Notes: generated by a model from the letters alone, not told the origin. A stretch of DNA of 64,000 nt from Gp13-AA77 sp035946575 (GCA_035946575.1 DASYZG010000024.1:139389-203388), one strand, 5' to 3'. Counted from the first letter of the stretch, positions 53,767-62,383 are shown. Numbers and translations: made by a program.

Positions 53767-55228
53767 TCGTCGTTTCCCCGGGCTTGGCGACTGAGGCTGT
53801 GGTCTTGTTCTGGAATTTGTCGCGGCACTGCCTCGAACAGAAGTAGTACGTGACGCCGTGATCCTCGATGGCGTTGCCCGCGATGGCCGCGGCCGCCGAA
53901 TCAACCGGCATCCCGCAGCTCGGATCGTTAACGGCCCCTGGACCACTCGTGCGGCTGCCGGCGAGGGACGATAACTGCGGTTTCAGTCGGCTTTCCGAGT
54001 CAACCAGAAAGGTCGCCGCCCCCACCACCCTTTCGCCGGACTTCAGACCCCGCAGGATTTCTACCCGCTCGCCGAAGCGCCATCCCGTTTCCACCTCACG
54101 GGGTTCGAAAATGCTCTCGCTATCCTGGACGTATACCCGCGCGCGGGCACCCGAGTCGACGACCGCATCGAGGGGCACGGTGAGAGTGGGTGGCAGATGA
54201 ATCGTCAGATCGACATCCACTAACATGCCGGGTCGAAGGATCCAGCCCGGATTGTCGAGTTCCACCCGGACCTTCACCGTTCCGCCTCCGGGCTCGCTTT
54301 GCGGCAGGCTGTCAGCGATGCGGCCGGGCAACTCCCTTCCCTGTTCCCGGAGCATGATCCGGGCCGGGCCGCCGGGGCCGAGAGAGGCCGCGTCTTGCGG
54401 GTAGACCTCCGCGACCACCCACACCCGGCTGAGGTCGGCGATGCAGTAGAATTCCGTGTTGGGCTCAAAATGCTGTCCCGCGGAGATGTCCCGCTCCAGG
54501 ATGAATCCATCCGCGGGCGCGACGATGTCGATGCTTTTGGGAAACTGGCGGCTCTCGGCGACGCGCGCGATCTGGGCGTCGCTCATACCGAGGTTGCGAA
54601 GCCGGTCCACGTAGCCTTCCACACTGCTGAATCCCTGCTTGGACACGGCGCCGGGTAGCAGGATGGTGCGGTTTCCGTCTTTGTTTGCAGGGGAGGCCGG
54701 TACGCGCTCGGTGGCCGCCAGAAAGCCGGAAATGACGGCAAGAAAGTCGGCGCCGTAGAAGGCCGCCAGCTTCTGGTCTTTCTTGACGTGCGTGCCCACC
54801 GAATCGTCGTAGGTCTCCCGGACAAATCCTTCCGCGCCCGCGTTCACCTTGTACACTCGCGTGTCTTCCGGGACCACGCGGCCTGCCACGCGAATCGTGC
54901 CACTCTCGGGCGCCCTCTCGACGCGGGCCAACCGGAGACCCATCAGCCTTTGTGTCGGGAGATCAATGCTCACCGCGCCTTGGGGTAGTTGCACCAGGCT
55001 GGATGCCAAGCCGCGTCCGGCGTCGGCGTAGACGGGCTCAAGCCTCATTCCGCAATCCGGAGCGATGCCAGGCTTGTCCGACCGGTAGCTCGGATGCATG
55101 GGATCGACGTAGTAGAGCACGTGACGCCCGGCTTTGCCCGCTTCCGCCACTTGCGCGCGACGCCGCCCGGCTGAGTAGGAAATGGCGATCGCCGCGACAA
55201 TCAACAAGGCAAAGCCTGTCCGCCTCAT
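53759..55228 (-). CDS. CusB-type metal efflux adaptor with N-terminal metal-binding and C-terminal YHS domains
   Basis: A 489-residue periplasmic adaptor. After one membrane anchor helix there is a heavy-metal-binding segment, Y-V-D-P-M-H-P then G-I-A-P-D-C-G-M-R-L-E-P-V-Y (about 40-67). The barrel-sandwich, hairpin and beta-barrel domains of HlyD/CusB proteins occupy about 75-410. A YHS-type domain closes the protein (about 433-477): D-P-S-C-G-M-P-V, H-G-V-T-Y-Y-F-C-S-R-Q-C, with three cysteines able to bind metal. The added C-terminal sensor or chaperone domain is uncommon in CusB. No CusC channel gene is adjacent. A Crp-like palindrome lies 125 bp upstream of ATG 55228. Confidence 0.9.
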   Translation of the reverse strand: MRRTGFALLIVAAIAISYSAGRRRAQVAEAGKAGRHVLYYVDPMHPSYRSDKPGIAPDCGMRLEPVYADAGRGLASSLVQLPQGAVSIDLPTQRLMGLRLARVERAPESGTIRVAGRVVPEDTRVYKVNAGAEGFVRETYDDSVGTHVKKDQKLAAFYGADFLAVISGFLAATERVPASPANKDGNRTILLPGAVSKQGFSSVEGYVDRLRNLGMSDAQIARVAESRQFPKSIDIVAPADGFILERDISAGQHFEPNTEFYCIADLSRVWVVAEVYPQDAASLGPGGPARIMLREQGRELPGRIADSLPQSEPGGGTVKVRVELDNPGWILRPGMLVDVDLTIHLPPTLTVPLDAVVDSGARARVYVQDSESIFEPREVETGWRFGERVEILRGLKSGERVVGAATFLVDSESRLKPQLSSLAGSRTSGPGAVNDPSCGMPVDSAAAAIAGNAIEDHGVTYYFCSRQCRDKFQNKTTASVAKPGETTSD

Positions 55229-55352
55229 GGGCTCTACTGCCTTTCGTTGGCCCGATCAAGCCGCACTTGACCGTCGCCCAAAGACAATTCCGCCTTCTGT
55301 TCCGCTCGAAAAGTCAAACTGGAGCCGATGATGCGTGGTCGTGAGGAAGGTG

Positions 55353-55372
55353 TCTTTGCGCCTGAGCAAAGA
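55353..55372. promoter_or_regulatory. Putative Crp/Fnr operator upstream of cusBA
   Basis: TCTTTGC-N6-GCAAAGA, a perfect seven-base inverted repeat with the 6-bp spacer typical of Crp/Fnr sites. It is centred about 134 bp before the cusB start codon, between the Crp/Fnr gene and cusB. The 15 bases AGGTGTCTTTGCGCC around its left arm are identical at 58225-58239. Confidence 0.6.
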
Positions 55373-55427
55373 TGCACCAAGGTCGGGCAGCACTATGGCC
55401 GGCCCGGTGGGTGTCAGAAGTTGAGCA

Positions 55428-56192
55428 CTATTCGGGGGCTTCCTCGCACAAGTGGCACAATGAGTTGACGTCGCAGATTTCTACCGCGTTGCGGCGCGCC
55501 TTCACCGTGCCGCGACATTCCCACGCGGAAAGAAACCGGCTTACGGTAAACAACGTCGTACCCGTCATCTGCGCCAAATCCTCACGCGAGACTGCAATTT
55601 CGATCCCGGAGCTCACCGGTCGCCCGACCGACTTCATCAATCGCATAAGCTGCAAGGCCAGCCTGGCGCCGACTCTTTCGGTTGCCACTTCGCGGAACCT
55701 GTCTTCCATCTCTCGCAAATGCTCCTCGAGAATGGCCATCAGGTTTTGACGCACAATGGGATGACGGTCAAGCGCCCGGCTCAAAACCTGAACGTCCCAG
55801 ATCAGGGCGGCGCAAGGGTGAAACACTTGAGCCGTCGCGCAGTATCGGCCGCAATCTAGCAGGCCTTCCGTGCCCAGAAAGTCGCCGACCCCAACGAGCC
55901 TGAGAATCACTTCGTTCCCCGTCCTCCCCACCTTGGTCAGCTTGACCGATCCTGAAGTGAGCATGATGACTCGCCTTACGGGGTCGCTCTCCAGGTGCAG
56001 TACTTCACCCCTGAGAAACTGGTGAGTCCGTCCAAGACGGCAGATCTCCTCGTAAACGGGCGGGTCGATTCCAGCGAATAAACGCGGACGGTCTACTGCG
56101 ACCACGCAGTGATTACCGTCTGGCCCCGGCCGGCCATAATACGAGCTGCCACTCTGCCGGCCAAAACGATGGTCGTGTTCCGCAGTTGGCAT
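55428..56192 (-). CDS. Crp/Fnr-family transcriptional regulator (copy 1)
   Basis: A 254-residue regulator with a cyclic-nucleotide-binding fold (about 30-150: F-L-R-G-E-V-L-H-L-E-S-D and S-G-S-V-K-L-T-K) and a C-terminal winged helix. The recognition segment is S-R-E-D-L-A-Q-M-T-G-T-T-L-F-T-V-S-R-F-L-S-A-W. There is no N-terminal cysteine cluster for an Fe-S centre, and the cAMP-contacting arginine pattern is not clear, so the signal is unknown. It is a close paralogue of the protein at 57266-58012. ATG 56192 is set by GGAGGGGG upstream. The cusBA operon follows on the same strand with a palindromic site in between. Confidence 0.9.
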   Translation of the reverse strand: MPTAEHDHRFGRQSGSSYYGRPGPDGNHCVVAVDRPRLFAGIDPPVYEEICRLGRTHQFLRGEVLHLESDPVRRVIMLTSGSVKLTKVGRTGNEVILRLVGVGDFLGTEGLLDCGRYCATAQVFHPCAALIWDVQVLSRALDRHPIVRQNLMAILEEHLREMEDRFREVATERVGARLALQLMRLMKSVGRPVSSGIEIAVSREDLAQMTGTTLFTVSRFLSAWECRGTVKARRNAVEICDVNSLCHLCEEAPE

Positions 56193-56597
56193 GGTTCCCC
56201 CTCCGTTACCTTTACCTGCGATATCTACGTTGTGATGACTTACACCAATGACTGGTACCAGTGTTTGCACGCTCTCGTAGATCCGTCAAGTATCAACATA
56301 GTTAAATGGGCAGTATTTTGTGTTGTCTACGCTTATACTATTCCGTATGATCACCGAAGGCCGCCCTCTCGTAGTACTGTGCCTAGGATTTGAATGGACA
56401 ATTTAGCGGTTGCCTTCAGATCGGCACTAGTCTGCAAGCATTGCCGCTCAAGCTTTGTCCACTAACCCGACCAAACCACAAGTCATCACGTCGATACATA
56501 GGGCCACTCAGTACCTATGAGAACAGATTCTAACCAAATCTGGCAGAACATGAGTCAGCTTCCGGGTGAAAGCGCAAGTTGGGGGATGAGAACGAGA
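56193..56597. other. Spacer with a 12-bp palindrome
   Basis: A 405-bp stretch upstream of Crp/Fnr copy 1 and downstream of the truncated mobile-type gene. ACTGGTACCAGT (56251-56262) is a perfect palindrome about 60 bp before the regulator start and may be an autoregulatory site. The part from about 56280 to 56350 is AT-richer than its surroundings. Confidence 0.5.
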
Positions 56598-56957
56598 TTA
56601 GCTGCCACAAGGTTCCATGGCCGAGAAGATGCAGACCAGGCCCGGGTGCGAACCGCGCTGGCGCAGAATCTGTCGGACCTTCTCCTCCTTACGGAAACTT
56701 TTGGTGCGCCGAATGAACTCGATCTCCAAGCCATTCTCCGCGGCCAGGCGCTCGGCGTTCTCGCGCAACTCATCGCGCAGGGGTTGAGCAAATCGCGGGT
56801 AGTCGAAGATTCGAATTTGGCGGGTGTAGAGGTACGAGGTCATGCCCTCGGCGTAGCACAAGCCCGGCAGGGTCCCTTGAATCAAAATGCGGTCATAGCA
56901 GGAAATCACTCCGGCGATCTGCCGGTGATGCCGTTCGGCCAACAATGTCAGGTCCAT
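56598..56957 (-). pseudogene. Truncated N-terminal fragment of a multi-copy, mobile-type conserved protein
   Basis: The 119 residues (M-D-L-T-L-L-A-E-R-H-H-R-Q-I-A-G-V, then Y-D-R-I-L-I-Q-G-T-L-P, and G-L-V-C-I-F-S-A-M-E-P-C) look like the opening quarter of a family of roughly 400-500-residue conserved proteins. From memory these occur in several copies per genome in Acidobacteria and related groups and behave like a mobile element. Here the frame stops directly after the M-E-P-C motif and no continuation is seen in other frames, so the gene is cut. A repeat shared with 62384-62502 lies about 180 bp upstream of its start. The family name and function are uncertain. Confidence 0.6.
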
Positions 56958-57137
56958 CCGAGAACCTCGCGTCCTCGGATGATCATATCAACCTGTTTGG
57001 TTCCGGCTACGCCACGTTAGGCCTGTCGGACTAGAGCAGGCACCACCGTGCCGATTTCGGATGAGTGGCTGTTTGGGTGATCCTGATCACATCCGGCCAT
57101 CGACCAAGAGGGTCAGGCATGACATGGGGCCACAAAA

Positions 57138-57253
57138 CAGAGGGTCACAAGACGGAGAGTATCGCGGCTGGAATCTCGACGGTCAACCGCAGGTGACCGT
57201 GCGCGGCAGGGTTTAGATCACGCGGGAGCTGAGGCGACCAGAGCGGCAATCAG
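57138..57253 (+). repeat. ~117-bp direct repeat, copy 1
   Basis: This starts CAGAGGGTCACAAGACGGAG, continues with GCGGCTGGAATCTCGACGG and GGGTTTAGA-CACGCGGGAGCT and ends near CAATCAG. The same sequence, somewhat diverged, is at 62384-62502 in the same orientation. It lies upstream of the truncated mobile-type gene and is probably part of that element's flank. A short internal echo (GGCCACAAAACAGAG) precedes it. Confidence 0.8.
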
Positions 57254-57265
57254 GGACCTATCGTG

Positions 57266-58012
57266 CTATCTTTCGGGTGGGTCTTCTTGCGATATGGTTC
57301 CAAGCGACTGGACATCGCAGATCACCACGCCACCACGCAGCGGTTTAACGATTCCGCGGTCTTCCCATGCGGAAAGCAGGCGGCTCACAGTAAACAGCGT
57401 AGTGCCGGTCATCTGCGCCAGTTCCTCGCGCGAAACTTCGATGCTGGCGGCGCCGGCCTCGACGGGGCGGCCGATTGTCTGGCGCAATCGCAGAAGTTGA
57501 AGAGCCACCCTGGCCGCAACTCTCTCGGTAGCCACTTCTCGGAATCGTTCCTCAAGTTCCCGCAGATCGTCGCCGAGCGTGGCCAGGGCGTTGAGTCGTA
57601 GTGCCGGAAACTGTTCGGCAAGGCTTCTGAATACCCGGTCTTCCCAAATCAGGGCACGACCCGGTTGGAATGCCTCTGCCGTCGTGTAATGGAGCCCGGA
57701 CGAAAACAGGCCCACCACTCCCAACGCGTCCCCAACTCCGCTCAATCTCAGGATAACTTCCCTACCCCCCTGACTTCGGCCCGTGATCTTTACTAAGCCT
57801 CCGGTGAGAAGCAAGACGCGTCTGACAGCATCGCCCTCGAAGTGCAGGGTCTCGCCGCGGCTGAAGTGCCGAACGTGACCGGCCCCGCACAACCGGCTGT
57901 GGTAGTCCGGCAAAATGCCGGAGAAGAGCCGCGAAGTGCCGGCGATTTCGGCGTCATTGCGACCGGTATTGCTGCTGACGGGGCCTGCGCCCCCGCACTT
58001 ACCTCCGGACAT
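57266..58012 (-). CDS. Crp/Fnr-family transcriptional regulator (copy 2)
   Basis: A 248-residue paralogue of the regulator at 55428-56192. They share F-R-E-V-A-T-E-R-V, L-A-Q-M-T-G-T-T-L-F-T-V-S-R and I-C-D-V-x-S-L, so their DNA sites should be alike. The effector fold has S-R-G-E-T-L-H-F-E-G-D-A-V-R-R-V and L-T-G-G-L-V-K-I-T-G. No Fe-S cysteines are evident. ATG 58012 with a GAGGGGGAA stretch upstream is used; the frame stays open another 83 codons but shows no domain. It diverges from the secretin gene, with a Crp-like palindrome between them. Confidence 0.9.
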   Translation of the reverse strand: MSGGKCGGAGPVSSNTGRNDAEIAGTSRLFSGILPDYHSRLCGAGHVRHFSRGETLHFEGDAVRRVLLLTGGLVKITGRSQGGREVILRLSGVGDALGVVGLFSSGLHYTTAEAFQPGRALIWEDRVFRSLAEQFPALRLNALATLGDDLRELEERFREVATERVAARVALQLLRLRQTIGRPVEAGAASIEVSREELAQMTGTTLFTVSRLLSAWEDRGIVKPLRGGVVICDVQSLGTISQEDPPER

Positions 58013-58322
58013 CGATGCCGTTCCCCCTCTTTGCGGCGCCGCTGTCTTGCCAACTTGCCGTCGATTTTCACCCAGGCCACTCGAGGCGGCCCGGGGGATT
58101 TGCCTGGTTATGCTCGCGACTCCGCGGCGACAAGACACGTCACCACCGTGCCAGACTTCAAACCACTCATGTCGATTCCCCGGAAAGTTACGCGATAGTA
58201 ATAGAGAATCTCTATTTCCAAGAGGTGTCTTTGCGCCAGCGCAAATTGTTGTGATCGCCATCCGTGCTAAGACTACGGGGTTCTCTTTGCCGACCGAAGC
58301 TCGCTACATTCGAGGCTGTGCC
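58013..58322. other. Divergent regulatory region between Crp/Fnr copy 2 and the secretin gene
   Basis: About 310 bp shared by the two divergent genes. Its clearest element is the palindrome at 58230-58245. The rest has no recognised gene or consensus promoter boxes. Confidence 0.55.
58230..58245. promoter_or_regulatory. Putative Crp/Fnr operator upstream of the secretin gene
   Basis: TTTGC-GCCAGC-GCAAA, a five-base inverted repeat with a 6-bp spacer (TTTGCGC/GCGCAAA also pairs as a seven-base arm with a 2-bp centre). It is centred about 86 bp before the secretin ATG and about 225 bp before Crp/Fnr copy 2. The left flank AGGTGTCTTTGCGCC equals that of the cusBA site. Confidence 0.6.
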
Positions 58323-60215
58323 ATGGGGTACCGTAAAGGGCGGGATATTCTGCTATTCCTGCTGATGTCAAGCTTGCCGCTGTTCGCCGATCGGGGCAGT
58401 AGCGCGTATAAGCATGGAGTACGCGCCGAGAGTCAAGGAAACTTCGACAGCGCCTACGGAGATTACAGCGACGCTCACCGATGGGACCCTAAAAATGCCA
58501 AGTATTTCGCCGCCTACATGCGAATGCGCGACAAGGCCGCCGCTGAGCACCTCCATCATGGGCAGGTACTGCGCAATACCGGAGCTCTCAACGATGCAGC
58601 GGTTGAATTCCAGCACGCCGTCGAACTCGACCCTTCCAGCTTCGTAGCCCAGCAGGAACTGCGGCGAACGGCCGAGATGATCCGCGAGCGAGAGAGACAA
58701 CGGCCCACGACCACGGCCGAGTCGCCTCTGGACCGCCTGGCGGCGGACGTCGGTGGCAGTGTTGAACTTCGCCCGGTATCAAATGCGCCTGTTACCGTCC
58801 ATCTCGCCGCCAGTGTTGACCAGATTTACCGGACCATCTGTAACCTGGCGGGGATCAACGTTCTGATCGACCCTGACTACAAGCCCCAGAAGGTCTCTGT
58901 CGATCTTAACGACGTCAGCTTGCTCCAGGCGCTCGACATGGTAAGCCTCCAGTCGAAGACTTTCTGGCGCCCGGTCTTGCCCAACACGATCTTCGTTGCT
59001 GCCGACTCGCCCACCAAGCGCAAGGAGCACGAAGAAAACGTCATGAAGACGTTTTACCTTCAGAACGTATCGAGCCCCAACGACTTACAGGAGGCGGCCA
59101 GCGTCGTCGGCAAGATGCTGGACGTCAACCGGGTCCAGCTCCTCCAGGCACAGGATGCCCTGGTCGTACGCGGGACGATCGACCAGATGGCGCTGGTGGA
59201 AAGGCTCCTGGCCAACATTGACAAGCCCAAACCCGAAGTTGTCATCGATGTCGCCGTCATGGAAGTGAGCCGCGAACGAGTACGCACACTCGGAGCCAAC
59301 CTGCCAACCACTGCCAGCATCTCGAGTACGGCTGCCCTAGCCAACGGTTCCGCTGGAACTGGTTCCAGCGGGGTCAGTTCCGGCGGCAACAGCAGCGGCG
59401 GGTATACACAGACTTTCGGCAGCTTCGCCATAAGCATTCCGGGAGGTTCGTTCACGGCCCTGGCCAGCGACAGCAACAGCAAGATCCTGCAGAATCCGGA
59501 GATTCGCGTCATAAACGACGAGAAAGCAACCCTAAAGATTGGCGATCGGGTACCCATCGCCACGGGGTCGTTTGCATCGGGGTTGGTTGGGGGCGGCAGC
59601 ATCAGTCCGCTGGTCAGCACTCAATTTACGTACCTGGATGTCGGGGTCAATATCGACATCACTCCGCATATCCACGCAAACCGGGAAGTTACGTTGAAAA
59701 TGGTGCTGGAGATCTCCTCCGTAACCGGGGAAGAGAGCATCGGCGGCATCACCCAACCGGTCATTGGTCAGCGCCGCATTGAACACGAGACTGAGCTCGC
59801 GGATGGCGAGGTCAACCTCCTCGGAGGAATCCTGGAGGATACAGAAACCCAGTCGCTGAGCGGTTATCCGTGGATCAGCAAAGTTCCACTGCTGAAGTAC
59901 CTGTTTGCCCAGGAGAACAAGCAGCGTCAGGAGAACGAGATCGTCTTTGCCATCACTCCGCATATCGTAAGGGCATCTGAGATTACCGAGGATAACCTAA
60001 CCGTCCTGGATGTCGGGACCGGCAACTCCACACAATTGCGGCGGAAGTCACATGCTGTCGCGGGTTCCGGCAACGACCACCCCGTTGAAGGCAAACCAAA
60101 CTCGTCCTCGGCGCCCACGGGGCCCGCCGTGATCCCATCACCGGCCTCGGCCGTCCCAGCCACCGCGCCCCGGAGCACCGCTCAGGGCAAGGCGGAGGTT
60201 CGACCGGGGCAATAG
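58323..60215 (+). CDS. Secretin (GspD/PilQ family) with N-terminal TPR-like region
   Basis: A 630-residue outer-membrane ring protein of type II secretion or type IV pili. A signal peptide (I-L-L-F-L-L-M-S-S-L-P-L-F-A) is followed by a helical TPR-like region (about 25-125), an N0/STN domain (about 140-220: I-Y-R-T-I-C-N-L-A-G-I-N-V-L-I-D-P) and an N1 domain (about 235-310). The secretin core at about 310-575 has V-N-I-D-I-T-P-H-I and V-N-L-L-G-G-I-L-E-D-T-E-T-Q-S-L-S-G-Y-P, then V-P-L-L-K-Y-L-F. A Pro/Ser tail ends it. ATG 58323 has GAGG upstream. It is the likely partner of the assembly operon at 43.9-50.4 kb. Confidence 0.93.
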   Translation: MGYRKGRDILLFLLMSSLPLFADRGSSAYKHGVRAESQGNFDSAYGDYSDAHRWDPKNAKYFAAYMRMRDKAAAEHLHHGQVLRNTGALNDAAVEFQHAVELDPSSFVAQQELRRTAEMIRERERQRPTTTAESPLDRLAADVGGSVELRPVSNAPVTVHLAASVDQIYRTICNLAGINVLIDPDYKPQKVSVDLNDVSLLQALDMVSLQSKTFWRPVLPNTIFVAADSPTKRKEHEENVMKTFYLQNVSSPNDLQEAASVVGKMLDVNRVQLLQAQDALVVRGTIDQMALVERLLANIDKPKPEVVIDVAVMEVSRERVRTLGANLPTTASISSTAALANGSAGTGSSGVSSGGNSSGGYTQTFGSFAISIPGGSFTALASDSNSKILQNPEIRVINDEKATLKIGDRVPIATGSFASGLVGGGSISPLVSTQFTYLDVGVNIDITPHIHANREVTLKMVLEISSVTGEESIGGITQPVIGQRRIEHETELADGEVNLLGGILEDTETQSLSGYPWISKVPLLKYLFAQENKQRQENEIVFAITPHIVRASEITEDNLTVLDVGTGNSTQLRRKSHAVAGSGNDHPVEGKPNSSSAPTGPAVIPSPASAVPATAPRSTAQGKAEVRPGQ

Positions 60216-60313
60216 GTCCTGTTCTCGATTGGCTCATAAACTGGCCAAAATGGGCTGCTTCGCGCGCCAAGACAGCCTTTTTTGTCACCCTAAATTCAAC
60301 GTAAACCGCTGTC

Positions 60314-60427
60314 CATCAACAACCTGATGGCTTTCAACGCTTAATCCCTTTCTTGTCAAGTACCTGATGGCTTTCCAGCCCTATGAAAAATGGTAAGTAG
60401 ATTTGTTATCAAAGACCTGATGGCTTT
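60314..60427 (+). repeat. Three spaced copies of a 20-bp motif
   Basis: The 13-mer ACCTGATGGCTTT occurs at 60322, 60362 and 60415, each time preceded by (A/G)TCAA and two variable bases. Spacings are 40 and 53 bp. The intervening DNA is unrelated. Unequal spacing and short units argue against CRISPR. Confidence 0.75.
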
Positions 60428-60649
60428 GTTTTGCGTAAAAATCGATCCCCCTTGCTCCCCTCTCCCGGAACTCTCTCGCAACCATCGATCCCTGCCGCAG
60501 GTCCGCGACACAGGCCGGACTCTCGAATGCCAAGGCGGCGCCGTAGTGTCCCAGTCTGTGGTTCCCAGCGCGACCTTCGTCTGGCGCGCGGCAGGCAAGA
60601 TGCCTGCACCACAAGCGGGTGGAATTCCAGAGCCTGCTTCAGCATGCTT

Positions 60650-60726
60650 CGAGCCTACCACCCCAAAATGGGACAATGGAGAAAAGTGAGAAAAGTGAGA
60701 AATTTGAGAAAATTTATTTTCGCAAT
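60650..60726 (-). repeat. 77-bp interspersed element, copy B (inverted)
   Basis: The reverse complement of this segment matches 34521-34597 at 73 of 77 positions, with no gaps. The differences are scattered single bases. The core is GAGAAAAGTGAGAAAAGTGA on the plus strand, giving a short-period purine repeat. Confidence 0.85.
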
Positions 60727-61079
60727 AAATTCAATAACTTAGCCCTATTCAGGGCGCGACGGGCTCGGGTTCGGCAAGCCCCGGCCCGCACGAAGTTCTG
60801 GCATCCGTAAATTCCATGACGCTTCGTCCCCATCTTGGGCCGCCACGGACGCTCTTGGGGTAACACGTGACCGTCATTCCGAGTGGCGGCACTAAGCCTG
60901 ATGCCCCGGCAGGCTTCTCCGCAGGGCCTTATCTCTATCGGCTTTTGGGGGTCCGAGAGCCAAAGGACCCGGCTTTCAGTGCCAGGACGGCTCTTGTTGG
61001 TTCGGGTTGGGGGTGGCGCGCTCCCCGAATTGACGCGCGGGCGATCTACCTAGAAGGGCGCTCGCCCGGCAAATCGCGA

Positions 61080-61802
61080 TTAACTCGTTCTGTTCCTGGC
61101 GACCGCCGCCTGCCTGATGGCGTCTGGTTTGGAGAAGCGCGATTCGTCCAGATTCGGATTGACGAGCGCGTGTTTGGAGTATCGAATCCAACCGCTCAAG
61201 CTCAGCAGCGCGACAGCAAACAGGATGAAGGTGGAAGGCTCCGGCGTGGCGACCATAGCTGTGGTACCGGCGCTGAGTTTCGCCGTGAAGAGTGTTGTGC
61301 CAACGGAGGTGAACTTCAAGCCGCCCTTCGAGGTGTTGATCATATAGCCCAGGTCATCGAGTGTAGAGGCGCCGGAAAGCGGTCCGATCGCAGTATTGAG
61401 GTCGTAGCTCAGAAAACCGTTATTCTGGGCGGCGAATAATGTTGGTCCGACAGTCTGCCCGGCGCCAATCCCAGCCCAGCACCCGGTGGACGACGAACAT
61501 GAATGGGTGGCGCCGCCTTGCAAATCGAAAACGAGAGGTCCACTCGTGAGGGCCGCCGCTCCAGAGATCCCGGCGATCGTGACGCTGCCAGTGCCGGTGT
61601 TGACCCACTCACCTAAGGTTTTCTCGTAGGCGGTCGAAGTATCTGACACAAATTTGAAGGTGACGAAAGCGTTTGTGAACGAAGTCGAACCCAGGCTGCC
61701 TGTCGCCTTGGCTGAGACGAGAAACGTGATCGTCGAGGCCCAGCCGGGGCTCGTTCCTGCAATCAGTATGGCAAAAGCCGAAATTAGAATTCGTCGCTTC
61801 AT
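61080..61802 (-). CDS. PEP-CTERM sorted extracellular protein
   Basis: A 240-residue secreted protein. The signal peptide (I-L-I-S-A-F-A-I-L-I-A-G-T-S-P-G-W-A) precedes a beta-rich body with one C-x(6)-C pair near residues 112-119. A PEP-CTERM signal follows: A-T-P-E-P-S-T-F, a hydrophobic helix (I-L-F-A-V-A-L-L-S-L-S-G-W) and basic I-R-Y-S-K. Such proteins are cut and anchored by exosortase, usually alongside exopolysaccharide production; no exosortase gene is in the window. About 30 hydrophilic residues follow the basic stop, longer than usual, perhaps from loss of the original stop codon. ATG 61802 has AGGAGGGG upstream. Confidence 0.88.
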   Translation of the reverse strand: MKRRILISAFAILIAGTSPGWASTITFLVSAKATGSLGSTSFTNAFVTFKFVSDTSTAYEKTLGEWVNTGTGSVTIAGISGAAALTSGPLVFDLQGGATHSCSSSTGCWAGIGAGQTVGPTLFAAQNNGFLSYDLNTAIGPLSGASTLDDLGYMINTSKGGLKFTSVGTTLFTAKLSAGTTAMVATPEPSTFILFAVALLSLSGWIRYSKHALVNPNLDESRFSKPDAIRQAAVARNRTS

Positions 61803-61980
61803 TAATGATGTTCCCCTCCTGGGAAATGTGCGTGCGCACCGCTCCGGCAGCTTACTGACGACGCATCCGGGTCCGCGTCCTTGGACGGGCCAATCGCGGC
61901 CCTTCTCACGATGTCGAATTCTGAGCATACGGGCGGGCCTACCTGCGTTCCCTCCCTTGGATCCGGCTTGTAAGGGCCGG

Positions 61981-62383
61981 TTAGCTTATTGTTGTACAGA
62001 CCGGGATACGAAACAGCGATGCAGGTTCCGTTTGTAGCACTGGGCTCGGAGCGTAATTGCCGGGCGGACACGTAATGCTGCCCGTGGTGAAGGACGAGGT
62101 CAGTTGGGGGCTGTTCTGCATCGTAACCAGGCCGGCGGGCTGGGGACACGATGCGCTGCCGCCATTCTGTGAAACGCAGGTTGGCGCCGGCGATTGGGAG
62201 CTGGCTAACGGCGCCCCCAGGGTGTTGAAGAGCGTCCCGGATGAGGCAGTCGTATCGTTCGAGACGATCGTGTTGTTGGTGAGCGTCACCGCCAACGCGT
62301 CTTCCAACGACACTCCCGCGCCGTCCCAGCCAGCTACATTGTTTGAGATGATGTTATTGGTGACCTGAACTGTGTACCACCGG
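61981..62383 (-). pseudogene. Truncated parallel beta-helix protein
   Basis: The frame reads a beta-helix pattern, I-I-S-N-N-V-A-G-W-D-G-A-G-V-S, then V-T-L-T-N-N-T-I-V-S-N-D-T-T-A-S-S-G, and a Cys-containing tail. N-N-T-I-x-x-N-D/N repeats are typical of right-handed beta-helix (pectate lyase-like) surface proteins, which normally run several hundred residues. The frame enters directly from the ~117-bp repeat at 62384-62502, where no signal peptide or start is found. The N-terminal bulk therefore appears lost by insertion or recombination at the repeat. Confidence 0.65.

Larger units (their letters stand above)
60216..61079. other. 864-bp repeat-rich non-coding region
   Basis: No gene could be supported between the secretin and the PEP-CTERM gene. 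The region contains three copies of a 20-bp motif (60314-60427), the inverted copy B of the 77-bp element (60650-60726) and GC-rich text without good start signals after 60800. Confidence 0.65.

Noticed and set aside
60314..60427. CRISPR array
   Set aside because: Only three short units with spacings of 40 and 53 bp, no 25-40-bp constant repeat and no cas genes.
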